DNA of 64,000 nt from an uncultured Bacteroidota bacterium (GTDB lineage: Bacteria; Bacteroidota; Bacteroidia; Chitinophagales; Chitinophagaceae), in the NCBI GenBank assembly GCA_903837525.1, contig CAILUU010000005.1:1-64000 (forward strand), in the 5' to 3' direction. Below, one piece after another: positions 27,783 through 36,461 of this stretch. Under the pieces are notes generated by a model. That model saw nothing but the letters and a program-made list of their open reading frames with translations. It was not told the origin of the DNA and did no database searches. The translations under genes and the position numbers were made by a program. Numbering within the stretch: position 1 is the stretch's first letter; every line of letters begins with the position of its first letter.

Positions 27783-28783
27783 GTATTCTTTTTTGTTTGC
27801 TTTTTCCCTTACAACTTTTTGCACAAGATATTACTGGTTTATGGAAAGGAGTACTCTATAATGATACTACCCAAAAAACACTACGCTACGAAATTGCCAT
27901 TAGCCAAAAAGGAAAAAAATTATATGGTTACAGTTATACCTTTTTTATTTACGAAGACAAAGTTTATCAAGGCTTAAAAAAAGTAAAAATTAAAAAGGTA
28001 GACGATAAAATTATTATTGAAGATGATGGATTAATTGCACATAACTACCCAATTCCACCAAATAAAAATATACGTCAATTAAATGTACTTACCCTACTTA
28101 TAGAAGATAGTGTAATGAGAATGATAGGAGCGTTTTCAACGAATAGAACAAAAGAGTTTCATAGTTTAACAGGTAGTATAGAGGTAAAAAGAAAAAATGA
28201 TTTTTACAAACAATCGGCCTTAATAGCACATTTAGAAGAATTAGGATTAGCTAAAAATTTATCCTTTATACAAGAGGAGGAAAAATTAGTTGCTTTATTA
28301 ACTATACAAAATATAAAAATTGATACCGAAAAAAAAGAGGTTAAAATAGAAAACGCTACAACAACGAGTAACAACAAACAACAAATAGTCATTACTACGC
28401 CTTCCATAAAAAGTACTATTTTACCTGCGGCAGATGTGTTAAATAGAAATATTGAAACCATACAATCGGTTTATTATAAAAGTGATAGTTTAGAAATAAC
28501 CTTGTATGACAATGGCGAAGTAGATGGCGATACCGTTAGTGTACTTATAAACGGAACTATTATTATGCCAAAGGTTGGATTAAGTACTAATGCCGTTCGT
28601 AAAAAAATAAGTACGGCAAATACAGGAGATAGTATTCAATTAATAATGTATGCCGAAACATTAGGAAATCTTCCTCCTAATACAGGTTTGCTAATTGTGT
28701 ATGATGGTGCAGAGCGTTATGAAATACGTTTTAGTGGAGATCTGCAAAAAAGTAGTGCGATAGTTTTTAGGAGAAAGCAATAA
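27761..28783 (+). CDS. Secreted protein of unknown function
   Basis: The 340-residue protein has a signal peptide ending LQLFAQ. The N-terminal part (ITGLWKGVLYND, then ALRYEIAISQKGKKLYGYSY-like strands) looks like a lipocalin-type small barrel. After a low-complexity linker (about 170-225), the C-terminal domain (KSDSLEITLYDNGEVDGDTVSVLINGTII, then GLLIVYDGAERYEIRFSGD) is an Ig-like fold I have seen in other Bacteroidota secreted proteins, without a known role. Its ATG overlaps the mnmH stop by 22 nt, so translation is probably coupled, though a selenium link is not implied. Confidence 0.8.
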   Translation: MHYNKRLGILFCLLFPLQLFAQDITGLWKGVLYNDTTQKTLRYEIAISQKGKKLYGYSYTFFIYEDKVYQGLKKVKIKKVDDKIIIEDDGLIAHNYPIPPNKNIRQLNVLTLLIEDSVMRMIGAFSTNRTKEFHSLTGSIEVKRKNDFYKQSALIAHLEELGLAKNLSFIQEEEKLVALLTIQNIKIDTEKKEVKIENATTTSNNKQQIVITTPSIKSTILPAADVLNRNIETIQSVYYKSDSLEITLYDNGEVDGDTVSVLINGTIIMPKVGLSTNAVRKKISTANTGDSIQLIMYAETLGNLPPNTGLLIVYDGAERYEIRFSGDLQKSSAIVFRRKQ

Positions 28784-28788
28784 GAGAG

Positions 28789-28835
28789 AACGCTGATGCT
28801 TATGATGATTAAGATTTGTTATGATTTTTATTTTG
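28789..28835. repeat. Dispersed palindromic repeat, copy B
   Basis: The core 28800-28831 matches 10668-10699 at 30 of 32 positions. Here the right arm of the inverted repeat has decayed. It follows a stop codon by 6 nt. Confidence 0.75.
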
Positions 28836-28902
28836 TCATTTCGACGATAGGAGCAATCTATAGTTTACAAAAGCGTTAAAGTGTAATAAATCATTAGTAC
28901 TC

Positions 28903-28910
28903 TAAATTTG
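28903..28910 (+). promoter_or_regulatory. selD promoter -7 element
   Basis: TAAATTTG matches TAnnTTTG, 18 nt before the chosen ATG (28929). It overlaps the longer in-frame TTG start at 28908 and so rules that start out. Confidence 0.65.
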
Positions 28911-28928
28911 CTTTTAGTACTTTTGAAT

Positions 28929-29981
28929 ATGGATGAAATTAAACTTACCCAATTCTCTCATGGGGCAGGCTGTGGTTGCAAAATAGCACCACAAATATTA
29001 GAACAAATTTTACAGAGTAATAGTAGTTTTCCAAACGATAAAAAGTTGTTAGTTGGCAATAGCAGCAAAGACGATGCTGCTGTTTACGATTTAGGCAATG
29101 GTACCGCATTAATTAGCACTACCGATTTTTTTATGCCCATAGTTGATGATGCTACCGACTTTGGAAAAATTGCTAGCGCTAATGCTATTAGCGATGTGTA
29201 TGCTATGGGCGGTAAGCCATTATTAGCTGTTGCCATTTTAGGTTGGCCTGTAGAAAAATTACCTGTGGGGCTAGCACAAAAAGTTTTAGAAGGGGCAAGA
29301 GAAATTTGTTTACAAGCTGGTATTCCTTTGGCAGGGGGGCATAGTATTGATAGTACCGAGCCTATTTTTGGGCTAGCTGTTACTGGCATTGTAAATATAA
29401 ATAATTTAAAGCAAAATAATACCGCCAAGGAAGGCGACTATCTTTTTTTAACCAAGCCTATTGGCGTAGGCATTTTGGCTACAGCCCAAAAAAGAGGGTT
29501 GTTAAGTGACAAATTATTACAACTATTAACCACACAATTAACTTCGTTAAATAGTATTGGAGAGCAATTAGGAAAATTAAATAGTGTAACCGCAATAACA
29601 GATGTTACCGGCTTTGGCTTGCTTGGGCATTTAATTGAAATGGCTGAAGGAAGTAATTTAAGTGCAGAAATTTATTATAATAAGCTACCAATACTTGATG
29701 GCGCAACAGATTTTTTGAAGCAACGGATTGTACCCGATGCAACCTACCGCAACTGGAATAGTTATAGCACAAAAGTAAGTTTTGATAAAGGCGTAAATGT
29801 ACTAGAAGCCTTTAATTTATTACCCGACCCACAAACTAATGGAGGGTTATTAATTGCAGTTAACTCAACTAAAATAGAGGAAGTAAAAGAAAGATTTACT
29901 CAAAACGGGTTACAAAATTTTATTGAGCCTATTGGTCGTTTTATACGCAAAGAAGAAAAAGTTATTTTAGTTAGACAATAA
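28929..29981 (+). CDS. selD: Selenide, water dikinase (selenophosphate synthetase)
   Basis: The 350-residue enzyme makes selenophosphate from selenide and ATP. The N-terminal active-site segment [13 protein letters not shown] carries cysteine (not selenocysteine) at the catalytic position, followed by the conserved Lys. [23 protein letters not shown] and the [19 protein letters not shown] segment are typical of the AIR-synthase fold. It supplies MnmH upstream; selA is not in the window. The last 15 nt overlap the convergent pterin dehydratase gene. Confidence 0.97.
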   Translation: MDEIKLTQFSHGAGCGCKIAPQILEQILQSNSSFPNDKKLLVGNSSKDDAAVYDLGNGTALISTTDFFMPIVDDATDFGKIASANAISDVYAMGGKPLLAVAILGWPVEKLPVGLAQKVLEGAREICLQAGIPLAGGHSIDSTEPIFGLAVTGIVNINNLKQNNTAKEGDYLFLTKPIGVGILATAQKRGLLSDKLLQLLTTQLTSLNSIGEQLGKLNSVTAITDVTGFGLLGHLIEMAEGSNLSAEIYYNKLPILDGATDFLKQRIVPDATYRNWNSYSTKVSFDKGVNVLEAFNLLPDPQTNGGLLIAVNSTKIEEVKERFTQNGLQNFIEPIGRFIRKEEKVILVRQ

Positions 29982-30203
29982 CTTATCAATGTTTTCAGCT
30001 AGCTTTCTATCTTTAGCGGTAATAGTATTACCAGCATCATGGGTGCTTAGCCAAATTTCTACTTTATTGTAAACGTTTGTCCATAAAGGATGGTGGTCTG
30101 CTTTTTCAGCTTCTATAGCCACTCTTGTCATAAAAGCAAAAGCTTCGGGAAAGTTTTTAAATTCAAATTTTTTGTACAAGCTGTTATTTTCTTCTGTCCA
30201 CAT
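29967..30203 (-). CDS. 4a-hydroxytetrahydrobiopterin dehydratase
   Basis: The 78-residue protein is a short pterin-4a-carbinolamine dehydratase, which regenerates the pterin cofactor of aromatic amino-acid hydroxylases. The signature [25 protein letters not shown] contains the HHP motif and the T-HD-G element of the active site. The family is usually 95-110 residues, so this is a compact member trimmed at the N-terminus. Its 3' end overlaps selD (opposite strand) by 15 nt. A phenylalanine hydroxylase is not in the window. Confidence 0.9.
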   Translation of the reverse strand: MWTEENNSLYKKFEFKNFPEAFAFMTRVAIEAEKADHHPLWTNVYNKVEIWLSTHDAGNTITAKDRKLAENIDKLLSN

Positions 30204-30238
30204 AATAAAATATTTATAGTGTAATTTTCTCCATCATA

Positions 30239-30265
30239 AGTTCCCCTGTAGAGGGCGGAGGGTTT
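30239..30265. repeat. G/C-rich palindromic repeat, intergenic copy
   Basis: AGTTCCCCTGTAGAGGGCGG plus AGGGTTT matches the mnmH insert (26949-26975) with a few changes. It touches the stop of the IPExxxVDY gene. Confidence 0.65.
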
Positions 30266-30698
30266 AAAGTATTAGGTGTTGCTTGTTTTTAATTTTTTCA
30301 CTCGTTAGTTCATTTATCAATTGTACGCCAGCTAAAGATTTTATTGCTTGTATTAGTATTTTTAAATCTTCTGCCTGCACAACATCTCCTTTAATCAACC
30401 ATAAAAAATCTAGGTGCTTAAACTCTGGCAATAAATATTCACCATCAAATTGGTTGTTGTATAAATAGTGGGTTAAAGAGGTTGATGGGACTTGATACTC
30501 ATAAATAGAAAAAAAATATTTTCGTTGCTTTTTTTTAAGTTGAATTTCAATATCGTTATTTACTCTAAAGTTAAAGCCTAGTAATTGATTTAGTTGCCAA
30601 CTAAATTGATAATCTTTAATAGGCGCTACAATACCCAGAAGTATGGCATCTTCAAAAAACTCTTGAGCTAATGTTTCGTTATCAATTTTAAGTTTCAT
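30264..30698 (-). CDS. IPExxxVDY family protein
   Basis: The 144-residue protein belongs to a Bacteroidota-only family named after the motif I-P-E-x-x-x-V-D-Y; here it reads LLPEFKHLDFLWLIKG. The N-terminal LGIVAPIKDYQFSWQLNQLLGF also fits the family. The function is not known; it is probably cytoplasmic. It is flanked on both sides by copies of the same palindromic repeat in opposite orientation, and the upstream copy ends exactly at its ATG. Confidence 0.85.
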   Translation of the reverse strand: MKLKIDNETLAQEFFEDAILLGIVAPIKDYQFSWQLNQLLGFNFRVNNDIEIQLKKKQRKYFFSIYEYQVPSTSLTHYLYNNQFDGEYLLPEFKHLDFLWLIKGDVVQAEDLKILIQAIKSLAGVQLINELTSEKIKNKQHLIL

Positions 30699-30722
30699 AC
30701 CCCTAGCCCCTAAAGGGGAATT
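30699..30722. repeat. G/C-rich palindromic repeat abutting a start codon
   Basis: On the minus strand AATTCCCCTTTAGGGGCTAG and GGGT run directly into the ATG of the IPExxxVDY gene. The inverted repeat TTCCCCTTTAGGGG can form a hairpin in the leader, and the AGGGG lies where a ribosome site would be. Confidence 0.7.
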
Positions 30723-30754
30723 ATAATAAAATTAAGTGCACAATTTATATCTTA

Positions 30755-32392
30755 TTAAAAAACAATATCAAACCACAACTCTTTATCCCCTCTTTTTACT
30801 TTTACTTTACTTGCTTCGCCTTTTTTAAACTTACCCAACGCACCCATATAGCCTTGTACATCTGTAAATTTAATATCGCCTAATTGCTCTACCACATCGC
30901 CTGTTTGTATGCCAACTTTTTGTGCAATTTTTCCATCGCTAACACCATCTACTCTTACGCCACTTCCACTAAAGGTATAATCGGGCATTATGCCAAGTGT
31001 TACTTTAAAACTACTTTTTGCACTTGTTGCTGCTTCTCTAGTTTTTGTAAAAGTTAGTTTTTCTTTTTTATTTGTGGCTACTACAATATCATAAATGTAG
31101 TTTATAACTTTTAATTGGCCTGTGTAATTTATTTTATCTGCATCATCGCTTGGTTTATGATAATCGCTATGCACGCCAGTAAACAAAAATAATACAGGAA
31201 TATCTTTTCTATAAAAACTAGTATGATCGCTTGGCCCAGTACCACTACTATCAAACTTTATGGCAAAATAGTTATCTTTTGCATTAAGCATTTCACCCCA
31301 GGTTGGGGATGTGCCGTAGCCGCCAATATTTAATCCACGGGTACTATCGTTTAGCCTACCTACCATATCTAAATTAATCATATAATTTGCGGTAGATAAA
31401 TTTATGGTTGAATGTTCGGTAAAATATTTACTTCCATACAAACCCAGCTCCTCGCCGCTAAAGGCTATAAATAAATAATTGTATTTTTTTAGGTTTGCAG
31501 CTTTTATTAATTTACTCACTTCTATCATTGCTGAAGTACCACTAGCATTATCATCTGCTCCATTATGTATAGCCGGCGTAGTGCCGGTAAATAATGAGTT
31601 ATGATCTTCTCCAAAACCAAGATGATCGTAATGTGCTCCAATAATTATGGTGTTAACTGCTCCGTTATCAATATACCCAATTACATTATGGCCGGTTCTA
31701 ACTTTATTTCCAATGTCTATTTTAATTTTTATATCGTGTGTTATCGTTTCATCTTTAAAAAATTTATTGGCTATATTTTTTTGCACATAAACCACAGGTA
31801 TGGTTGTAGTTTCTGTTTTTGCTTTAGCTTCAAATTTAAAATCGTCGTTAATGGTGCTAGTGTTGTAAACAATTAATCCGGTTGCGCCTTTTTCGGTTGC
31901 GCTACTTACTTTTGTTTTTAGGGCATCTTGTATATCAAAATGCGGATTGTTTTTATTTTCCTCTAACACCTCATTTAAATTCCAAAAATGTAGGGTTCCT
32001 CTTTCTGGTAATGCAATGGCTGTAGCGGCTTCTACACTTTTATTTGGCGAAAACACAAATGGGAAATAGTCTTTATCCAATTGTAAATCGTTACCATCAA
32101 TAATTAAATGCGTTGGTTTATTTACTTCTTTTCCTTCGTTTACTTCAAAAGCTTGTAAATAGGTGTTATTTTCTCCTTTAGCGGTTAACCCAGCTTTAGT
32201 AAATTCGCTGCTAATATATTCATACGCTAATTTTTCGCCATTGGTTCCTGTACGTCGCCCTTCTAACTTATCATCCGCTAAAAAGCTAATATGTTTTTGT
32301 AGATTAGTAAACACAACTTTATCTTTCTTTTTTAATTTTTGTGCTACTGTAGTTTGTGCTAACAATACTAATAAAATGGTAATTCGTATCAT
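30755..32392 (-). CDS. Secreted M28-family aminopeptidase with PDZ domain
   Basis: The 545-residue zinc peptidase has a signal peptide ending TTVAQ, a PA-type insert at about 130-230, and the M28 core from about residue 250. The two-zinc ligands are visible as GAHYDHLG, NGADDNASG, SGEELGLYGS, MVGRL and GVHSDYHKPSDD. Residues about 455-545 form a PDZ-like domain (VDGVSDGKIAQKVGIQTGDVVEQLG). It probably trims peptides in the periplasm or on the surface. It is divergent from feoB; its -7 element is TAACTTTG. Confidence 0.93.
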   Translation of the reverse strand: MIRITILLVLLAQTTVAQKLKKKDKVVFTNLQKHISFLADDKLEGRRTGTNGEKLAYEYISSEFTKAGLTAKGENNTYLQAFEVNEGKEVNKPTHLIIDGNDLQLDKDYFPFVFSPNKSVEAATAIALPERGTLHFWNLNEVLEENKNNPHFDIQDALKTKVSSATEKGATGLIVYNTSTINDDFKFEAKAKTETTTIPVVYVQKNIANKFFKDETITHDIKIKIDIGNKVRTGHNVIGYIDNGAVNTIIIGAHYDHLGFGEDHNSLFTGTTPAIHNGADDNASGTSAMIEVSKLIKAANLKKYNYLFIAFSGEELGLYGSKYFTEHSTINLSTANYMINLDMVGRLNDSTRGLNIGGYGTSPTWGEMLNAKDNYFAIKFDSSGTGPSDHTSFYRKDIPVLFLFTGVHSDYHKPSDDADKINYTGQLKVINYIYDIVVATNKKEKLTFTKTREAATSAKSSFKVTLGIMPDYTFSGSGVRVDGVSDGKIAQKVGIQTGDVVEQLGDIKFTDVQGYMGALGKFKKGEASKVKVKRGDKELWFDIVF

Positions 32393-32415
32393 ATGTATAA
32401 AATAAATTTAAAGTA

Positions 32416-32423
32416 CAAAGTTA
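32416..32423 (-). promoter_or_regulatory. Promoter -7 element of the M28 peptidase gene
   Basis: TAACTTTG on the minus strand matches TAnnTTTG, 23 nt before the ATG. Confidence 0.6.
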
Positions 32424-32522
32424 CCAATGCTTAGGGCTACTAATGCCAAATTAATGTAAAATTTGTTTCGCAATGTATAACCCTAGTTTCTTAATTCGTA
32501 AAAAACAATCACAAACAAGCAT

Positions 32523-32530
32523 TATTTTTG
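32523..32530 (+). promoter_or_regulatory. feoB promoter -7 element, likely leaderless
   Basis: TATTTTTG matches TAnnTTTG and ends 4 nt before the TTG start of feoB. Confidence 0.65.
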
Positions 32531-32534
32531 AGTA

Positions 32535-34649
32535 TTGGCAAAACAGTTAAATATAGCATTGGTTGGTAACCCTAATAGTGGTAAAAGTTCATTATTTAAT
32601 GAGTTAACGGGTTTAAATCAAAAAGTTGGAAATTTTCCTGGAGTAACAGTGGATAAAAAAACAGGGGTTTGCAAAATTAATCAAGACCTTACTGTAAATT
32701 TTATTGATTTGCCGGGCACCTACAGCCTATACCCTAAACGTAGCGATGAGTGGGTGGCGTATAAGGTTTTATTAAATCAAGACAAAGATGTAAAACCCTA
32801 TATGGTTTTACTAGTTGCCGATGCCAGTAATTTAAAACGTAACCTTTTATTTTGCTCTCAAATTATAGATTTAAAAATACCCGTTGTTGTTGCCTTAACT
32901 ATGATGGATTTAGCAAAACAAAAGGGCACACAAATAGATATTGCTGGGCTTGAAAGAGAGTTGGGTGTTTCAATTGTGCCGGTAAATCCTCGTAAAAATA
33001 AAGGCATACCACAACTTAAAAAGGCTATTGAAATAGCCCATCAAAATTTACATATTGCTCCCTATAAAGATTTTATTAATAGCCAAACATTGGCTGGTGA
33101 GTCTATTGCAGCTATACAAAACTATTTACCCAATTTAAGTAAATACACAGCTATTCATTACTTAATAAATCACGAAAATTTTTTATTAGATAAAAATACA
33201 CAGGATGCTATTGAGCAAATTGAAATTGATACAAAATTTAATCCGACAAAAACACAGGCAGAAGAAATAATGCAACGGTATAGTCGCATTAAACATATAA
33301 TGCAACAAACTGTTGTGGAAAGCGATCCTTTACAAAAAGCATTACTTACCGAAAAATTAGATACTATTTTACTCCATCGTACCTGGGGATATTTAATTTT
33401 AGTAGCAGTGCTTTTTATTTTATTTCAAAGTGTATTTTTTTTAGCACAATTTCCAATGGATTGGATTGATGGTGGTTTTAGTAAAATGAGCCTTTGGCTT
33501 ACAACTGTTTTGCCAGCCGGATGGTTTATCGATTTATTTATTAATGGAATTTTAGCAGGGTTAAGTGGCATACTTGTTTTTGTGCCACAAATAATGATTT
33601 TATTTGGCCTAATAACCATTTTAGAAGATACTGGCTACATGGCAAGAATAAGTTTTTTAAGCGATAAACTTATGCGTAAAGTTGGGCTTAATGGTAAAAG
33701 TGTTATGCCTATGATAAGTGGTTATGCTTGTGCAGTACCAGCTATTATGAGTGCAAGAAATATTGAAAATAAAAAAGAACGACTGCTTACTATTTTAATA
33801 ACTCCATTAATGAGTTGTAGTGCCAGACTACCCGTTTACACAATTTTAATTGCGTTAGTTATTCCATCAAAATTTTATTTGGGGTTTATAAGTTTACAAG
33901 GCATGGTAATGATGTTGTTGTATTTATTTAGCACTTTTATTGCCCTGCTTGTTTCTTATATTTTAAAGTGGTTTATTAAAAGTACCGAACGTAGTTATTT
34001 TATTTTGGAATTACCTATGTACCGTAATCCTCGTTGGAAAAATGCTTTACAAACAATGCTTGAAAAAGCAAAGATATTTGTGTTTGATGCTGGTAAAGTA
34101 ATCATGATAATAAGCATACTACTTTGGGGATTAAGTACCTATGGCCCAAAAAATAAAATGGCTGCTGTAACAACAACATACGATGCATTAGTTAGCCAAA
34201 ACCCTACCCAAGCCGCTGTGTTTAATAAACAACGTAATACTGCTTTGTTAGAAAATTCATACGCAGGAATTTTAGGTAAAACCATTGAGCCTGCAATAAA
34301 ACCATTAGGGTACGATTGGAAGATTGGTATTGCCCTTGTAACCTCATTTGCAGCCAGAGAAGTTTTTGTAGGCACAATGGCAACTTTATACAGCGTTGGC
34401 GAAGAGGCTAATGATAATACCTTAAAACAAAAAATGGCTGCAGCTATAAAAAGCGATGGCAGTAAAGTATACAGCCTTGCCACAGGTTTATCGTTAATGA
34501 TATTTTATATGCTTGCCATGCAATGTATGAGCACACTTGCCATTGTAAAACGAGAAACTAAAACTTGGAAATGGCCTATTTTTCAATTGGTATATATGAC
34601 CGGGTTGGCGTATTTATTGAGTTGGATGGTGTATACTATTTTTAAATAA
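32535..34649 (+). CDS. feoB: Ferrous iron transporter FeoB
   Basis: The 704-residue inner-membrane protein imports Fe(II). The N-terminal G domain has G1 at residues 11-18 (GNPNSGKS), the GNFPGVTVDKK switch and G3 (DLPGTYSL). The membrane part has two Gate domains, with GYACAVPAIMSARNIENKKERLLTILITPLMSCSARLPVY in the middle (two stretches of FeoB signature) and a C-terminal helix bundle. The start is TTG (32535): no ATG precedes the G1 loop, and the family N-terminus fits. feoA is neither adjacent nor fused. Confidence 0.97.
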   Translation: MAKQLNIALVGNPNSGKSSLFNELTGLNQKVGNFPGVTVDKKTGVCKINQDLTVNFIDLPGTYSLYPKRSDEWVAYKVLLNQDKDVKPYMVLLVADASNLKRNLLFCSQIIDLKIPVVVALTMMDLAKQKGTQIDIAGLERELGVSIVPVNPRKNKGIPQLKKAIEIAHQNLHIAPYKDFINSQTLAGESIAAIQNYLPNLSKYTAIHYLINHENFLLDKNTQDAIEQIEIDTKFNPTKTQAEEIMQRYSRIKHIMQQTVVESDPLQKALLTEKLDTILLHRTWGYLILVAVLFILFQSVFFLAQFPMDWIDGGFSKMSLWLTTVLPAGWFIDLFINGILAGLSGILVFVPQIMILFGLITILEDTGYMARISFLSDKLMRKVGLNGKSVMPMISGYACAVPAIMSARNIENKKERLLTILITPLMSCSARLPVYTILIALVIPSKFYLGFISLQGMVMMLLYLFSTFIALLVSYILKWFIKSTERSYFILELPMYRNPRWKNALQTMLEKAKIFVFDAGKVIMIISILLWGLSTYGPKNKMAAVTTTYDALVSQNPTQAAVFNKQRNTALLENSYAGILGKTIEPAIKPLGYDWKIGIALVTSFAAREVFVGTMATLYSVGEEANDNTLKQKMAAAIKSDGSKVYSLATGLSLMIFYMLAMQCMSTLAIVKRETKTWKWPIFQLVYMTGLAYLLSWMVYTIFK

Positions 34650-34650
34650 T

Positions 34651-34676
34651 TAACCGCTAAGGCACAAAGACGCTAA
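34651..34676. repeat. Possible repeat remnant after feoB
   Basis: AACCGCTAAGGCACAAAGAC followed by GCTAAG has the form of a degenerate short-period intergenic repeat common in Bacteroidota genomes. Only one copy is in the window. Confidence 0.35.
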
Positions 34677-34696
34677 GTTGAAGTTGAAACCAACAT

Positions 34697-34723
34697 AGTG
34701 CTGCCTTTTTGGGCGGCACTTTT
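34697..34723 (+). terminator. feoB terminator
   Basis: A 9-bp stem with one G-U pair (34697-34705 with 34712-34720), a 6-nt loop and a short T-run. Confidence 0.75.
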
Positions 34724-34776
34724 ATAAGCGTTACTACCCATACAATACCACAAACGCCCATAAAACATTAATCCCT

Positions 34777-34784
34777 TAAATTTG
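34777..34784 (+). promoter_or_regulatory. gcvT promoter -7 element
   Basis: TAAATTTG matches TAnnTTTG, 32 nt before the gcvT ATG. Confidence 0.6.
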
Positions 34785-34816
34785 TATTCGCAAAAACTTA
34801 TCATCAAATTAATAAA

Positions 34817-35902
34817 ATGCAAAATACACCCTTTACACACAAACACATTGCGCTTGGTGCAAAAATGGCCGAATTTGCTGGTTACAACATGCCAATTTCC
34901 TACACAGGCATTAACGATGAGCATGCTGCTGTGCGTAACAATGCAGGCGTATTTGATGTAAGCCATATGGGAGAGTTTATTTTAAAGGGCGAAAACGCTT
35001 TAGACTTAATACAACGAGTAACAAGTAATGATGCAGCTAAATTAAAAAATGGTGACGCACAGTATAGTTGCTTACCCAATAAAGATGGTGGTATTGTAGA
35101 TGATTTATTGGTGTATTGCATACAAGAAAACAACACCTATATGCTAGTAGTAAATGCTAGCAATATAGAAAAAGATTGGAATTGGATTAGCAGCTTTAAT
35201 GATAAAGGTGTAGAGATGCACAACATTAGTGATAAAACTTGTTTGCTTGCCATACAAGGTCCAAATGCAACAAAAATTTTGCAAAGCCTTACCAAAATGG
35301 ATATAATGAATTTAAAATACTATACGTTTACTAAAGGCAAATTTGCTGGTGTAGAAAATGTTTTAGTAAGTGCAACAGGTTACACCGGAAGCGGTGGTGT
35401 AGAAATTTATTTTGAACACGAAAACGATAATGCTAATAAAATTTGGGATGCTATTTTTGAAGCTGGTAAAGCAAGTGGCTTAAAAGCAATTGGCTTAGGT
35501 GCAAGAGATACCCTTAGATTAGAAATGGGTTTTTGCCTTTATGGAAATGATATAAATGACACTACAAGCCCTTTAGAAGCTGGATTAGGTTGGATAACTA
35601 AATTTACCAAAGCCTTTACCAACAGTTCCTATTTTGAAAAACAAAAAGCAGAAGGTGTTACTAAAAAATTAGTAGGTTTTGAAATGATTGAAAAAGGTAT
35701 CGCAAGGCATGATTATGAAATTAAAGATGCAAGTGGAAATGCCATTGGAGTTGTAACCTCTGGTACGCAAGCCCCTAGCTTAAATAAAGCAATTGGTATG
35801 GGCTATGTAACCAAAGCTACTGCAGCTATTGATACCGAAATTTTTATAGCCGTAAGAGATAGATTATTAAAAGCTAAAGTAGTAAAAGTACCTTTTGTAT
35901 AA
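34817..35902 (+). CDS. gcvT: Aminomethyltransferase (glycine cleavage T protein)
   Basis: The 361-residue protein transfers the methylene group of glycine from the H-protein lipoyl arm to tetrahydrofolate. The N-terminal [13 protein letters not shown], the [16 protein letters not shown] folate-site segment and [20 protein letters not shown] are GcvT signatures. The length is standard. The H and P proteins are not nearby. The stop overlaps the start of the next gene by one base (TAATG), so the two are translationally coupled. Confidence 0.97.
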   Translation: MQNTPFTHKHIALGAKMAEFAGYNMPISYTGINDEHAAVRNNAGVFDVSHMGEFILKGENALDLIQRVTSNDAAKLKNGDAQYSCLPNKDGGIVDDLLVYCIQENNTYMLVVNASNIEKDWNWISSFNDKGVEMHNISDKTCLLAIQGPNATKILQSLTKMDIMNLKYYTFTKGKFAGVENVLVSATGYTGSGGVEIYFEHENDNANKIWDAIFEAGKASGLKAIGLGARDTLRLEMGFCLYGNDINDTTSPLEAGLGWITKFTKAFTNSSYFEKQKAEGVTKKLVGFEMIEKGIARHDYEIKDASGNAIGVVTSGTQAPSLNKAIGMGYVTKATAAIDTEIFIAVRDRLLKAKVVKVPFV

Positions 35903-36375
35903 TGTGTACCATTCACCTAACTACATTTATTGCTGCACCTATTGAACGTGTTTTTGATTTAAGCAGAAGTATAAGCCTACATAAAATATCTTCAGCTCAT
36001 ACCAATAAAGAGGCTATTGGTGGTATTACATCTGGCTTAATAAATAAAAACGAAACCGTTACGTGGAGGGCAAAACATCTTTTTAAAATAAGATATTTTA
36101 CCACCCGCATTTCGGAGATGCAAACGCCAAATTTTTTTATTGATGAAATGCAAAAAGGCGATTTTAAAAGCCTAAAGCATGAGCATCATTTTAAAAAAAT
36201 AGATAACGGCACAATAATGATTGACATCCTTAATTTTGAAAGTCCTTATGGTATAATTGGAAAATGGTTTAATAAAATATACCTAAAAAATTTATTGCAA
36301 AAACTTATTGTTCAACGCAATATTGTTATAAAAGATTATGCCGAAACGGGCAAGTGGAAGGCCCTATTGAATTAA
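35902..36375 (+). CDS. SRPBCC (START-like) domain protein
   Basis: The 157-residue protein has the START/Bet v1-like helix-grip pattern: TTFIAAPIERVFDLSRSISLHK near the N-terminus, a central TWRAKHLFKIRYFTTRI strand, and MIDILNFESPYGIIGKWFNKIYLKNLLQKLIVQRN in the C-terminal helix. Such proteins bind small hydrophobic ligands, and some are labelled cell-division inhibitor SulA-like without proof. The start overlaps the gcvT stop, so it is probably in the same mRNA; no functional link to glycine cleavage is known. Confidence 0.87.
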   Translation: MCTIHLTTFIAAPIERVFDLSRSISLHKISSAHTNKEAIGGITSGLINKNETVTWRAKHLFKIRYFTTRISEMQTPNFFIDEMQKGDFKSLKHEHHFKKIDNGTIMIDILNFESPYGIIGKWFNKIYLKNLLQKLIVQRNIVIKDYAETGKWKALLN

Positions 36376-36380
36376 TACAC

Positions 36381-36437
36381 AAATTCCCTCTCCTTTGTAG
36401 AACACTCCGATGCTTCCGTAGGAGAGGGATTGGGGTG
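36381..36437. repeat. Palindromic repeat variant with internal insert
   Basis: CCCTCTCCT (36386-36394) pairs perfectly with AGGAGAGGG (36420-36428), with a 25-nt loop and a trailing ATTGGGGTG. It resembles a looser version of the G/C-rich family. The possible -33 TTG of the next gene (36430-36432) lies in its right end. Confidence 0.6.
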
Positions 36438-36457
36438 AAGTTTCTGTCCTATCTTTG
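36430..36457 (+). promoter_or_regulatory. Radical SAM gene promoter, likely leaderless
   Basis: TTG (36430-36432), a 17-nt spacer and TATCTTTG (36450-36457) form a promoter ending 4 nt before the ATG at 36462. The longer frame open from 36354 runs through the repeat and is not used. Confidence 0.7.
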
Positions 36458-36461
36458 CCCC

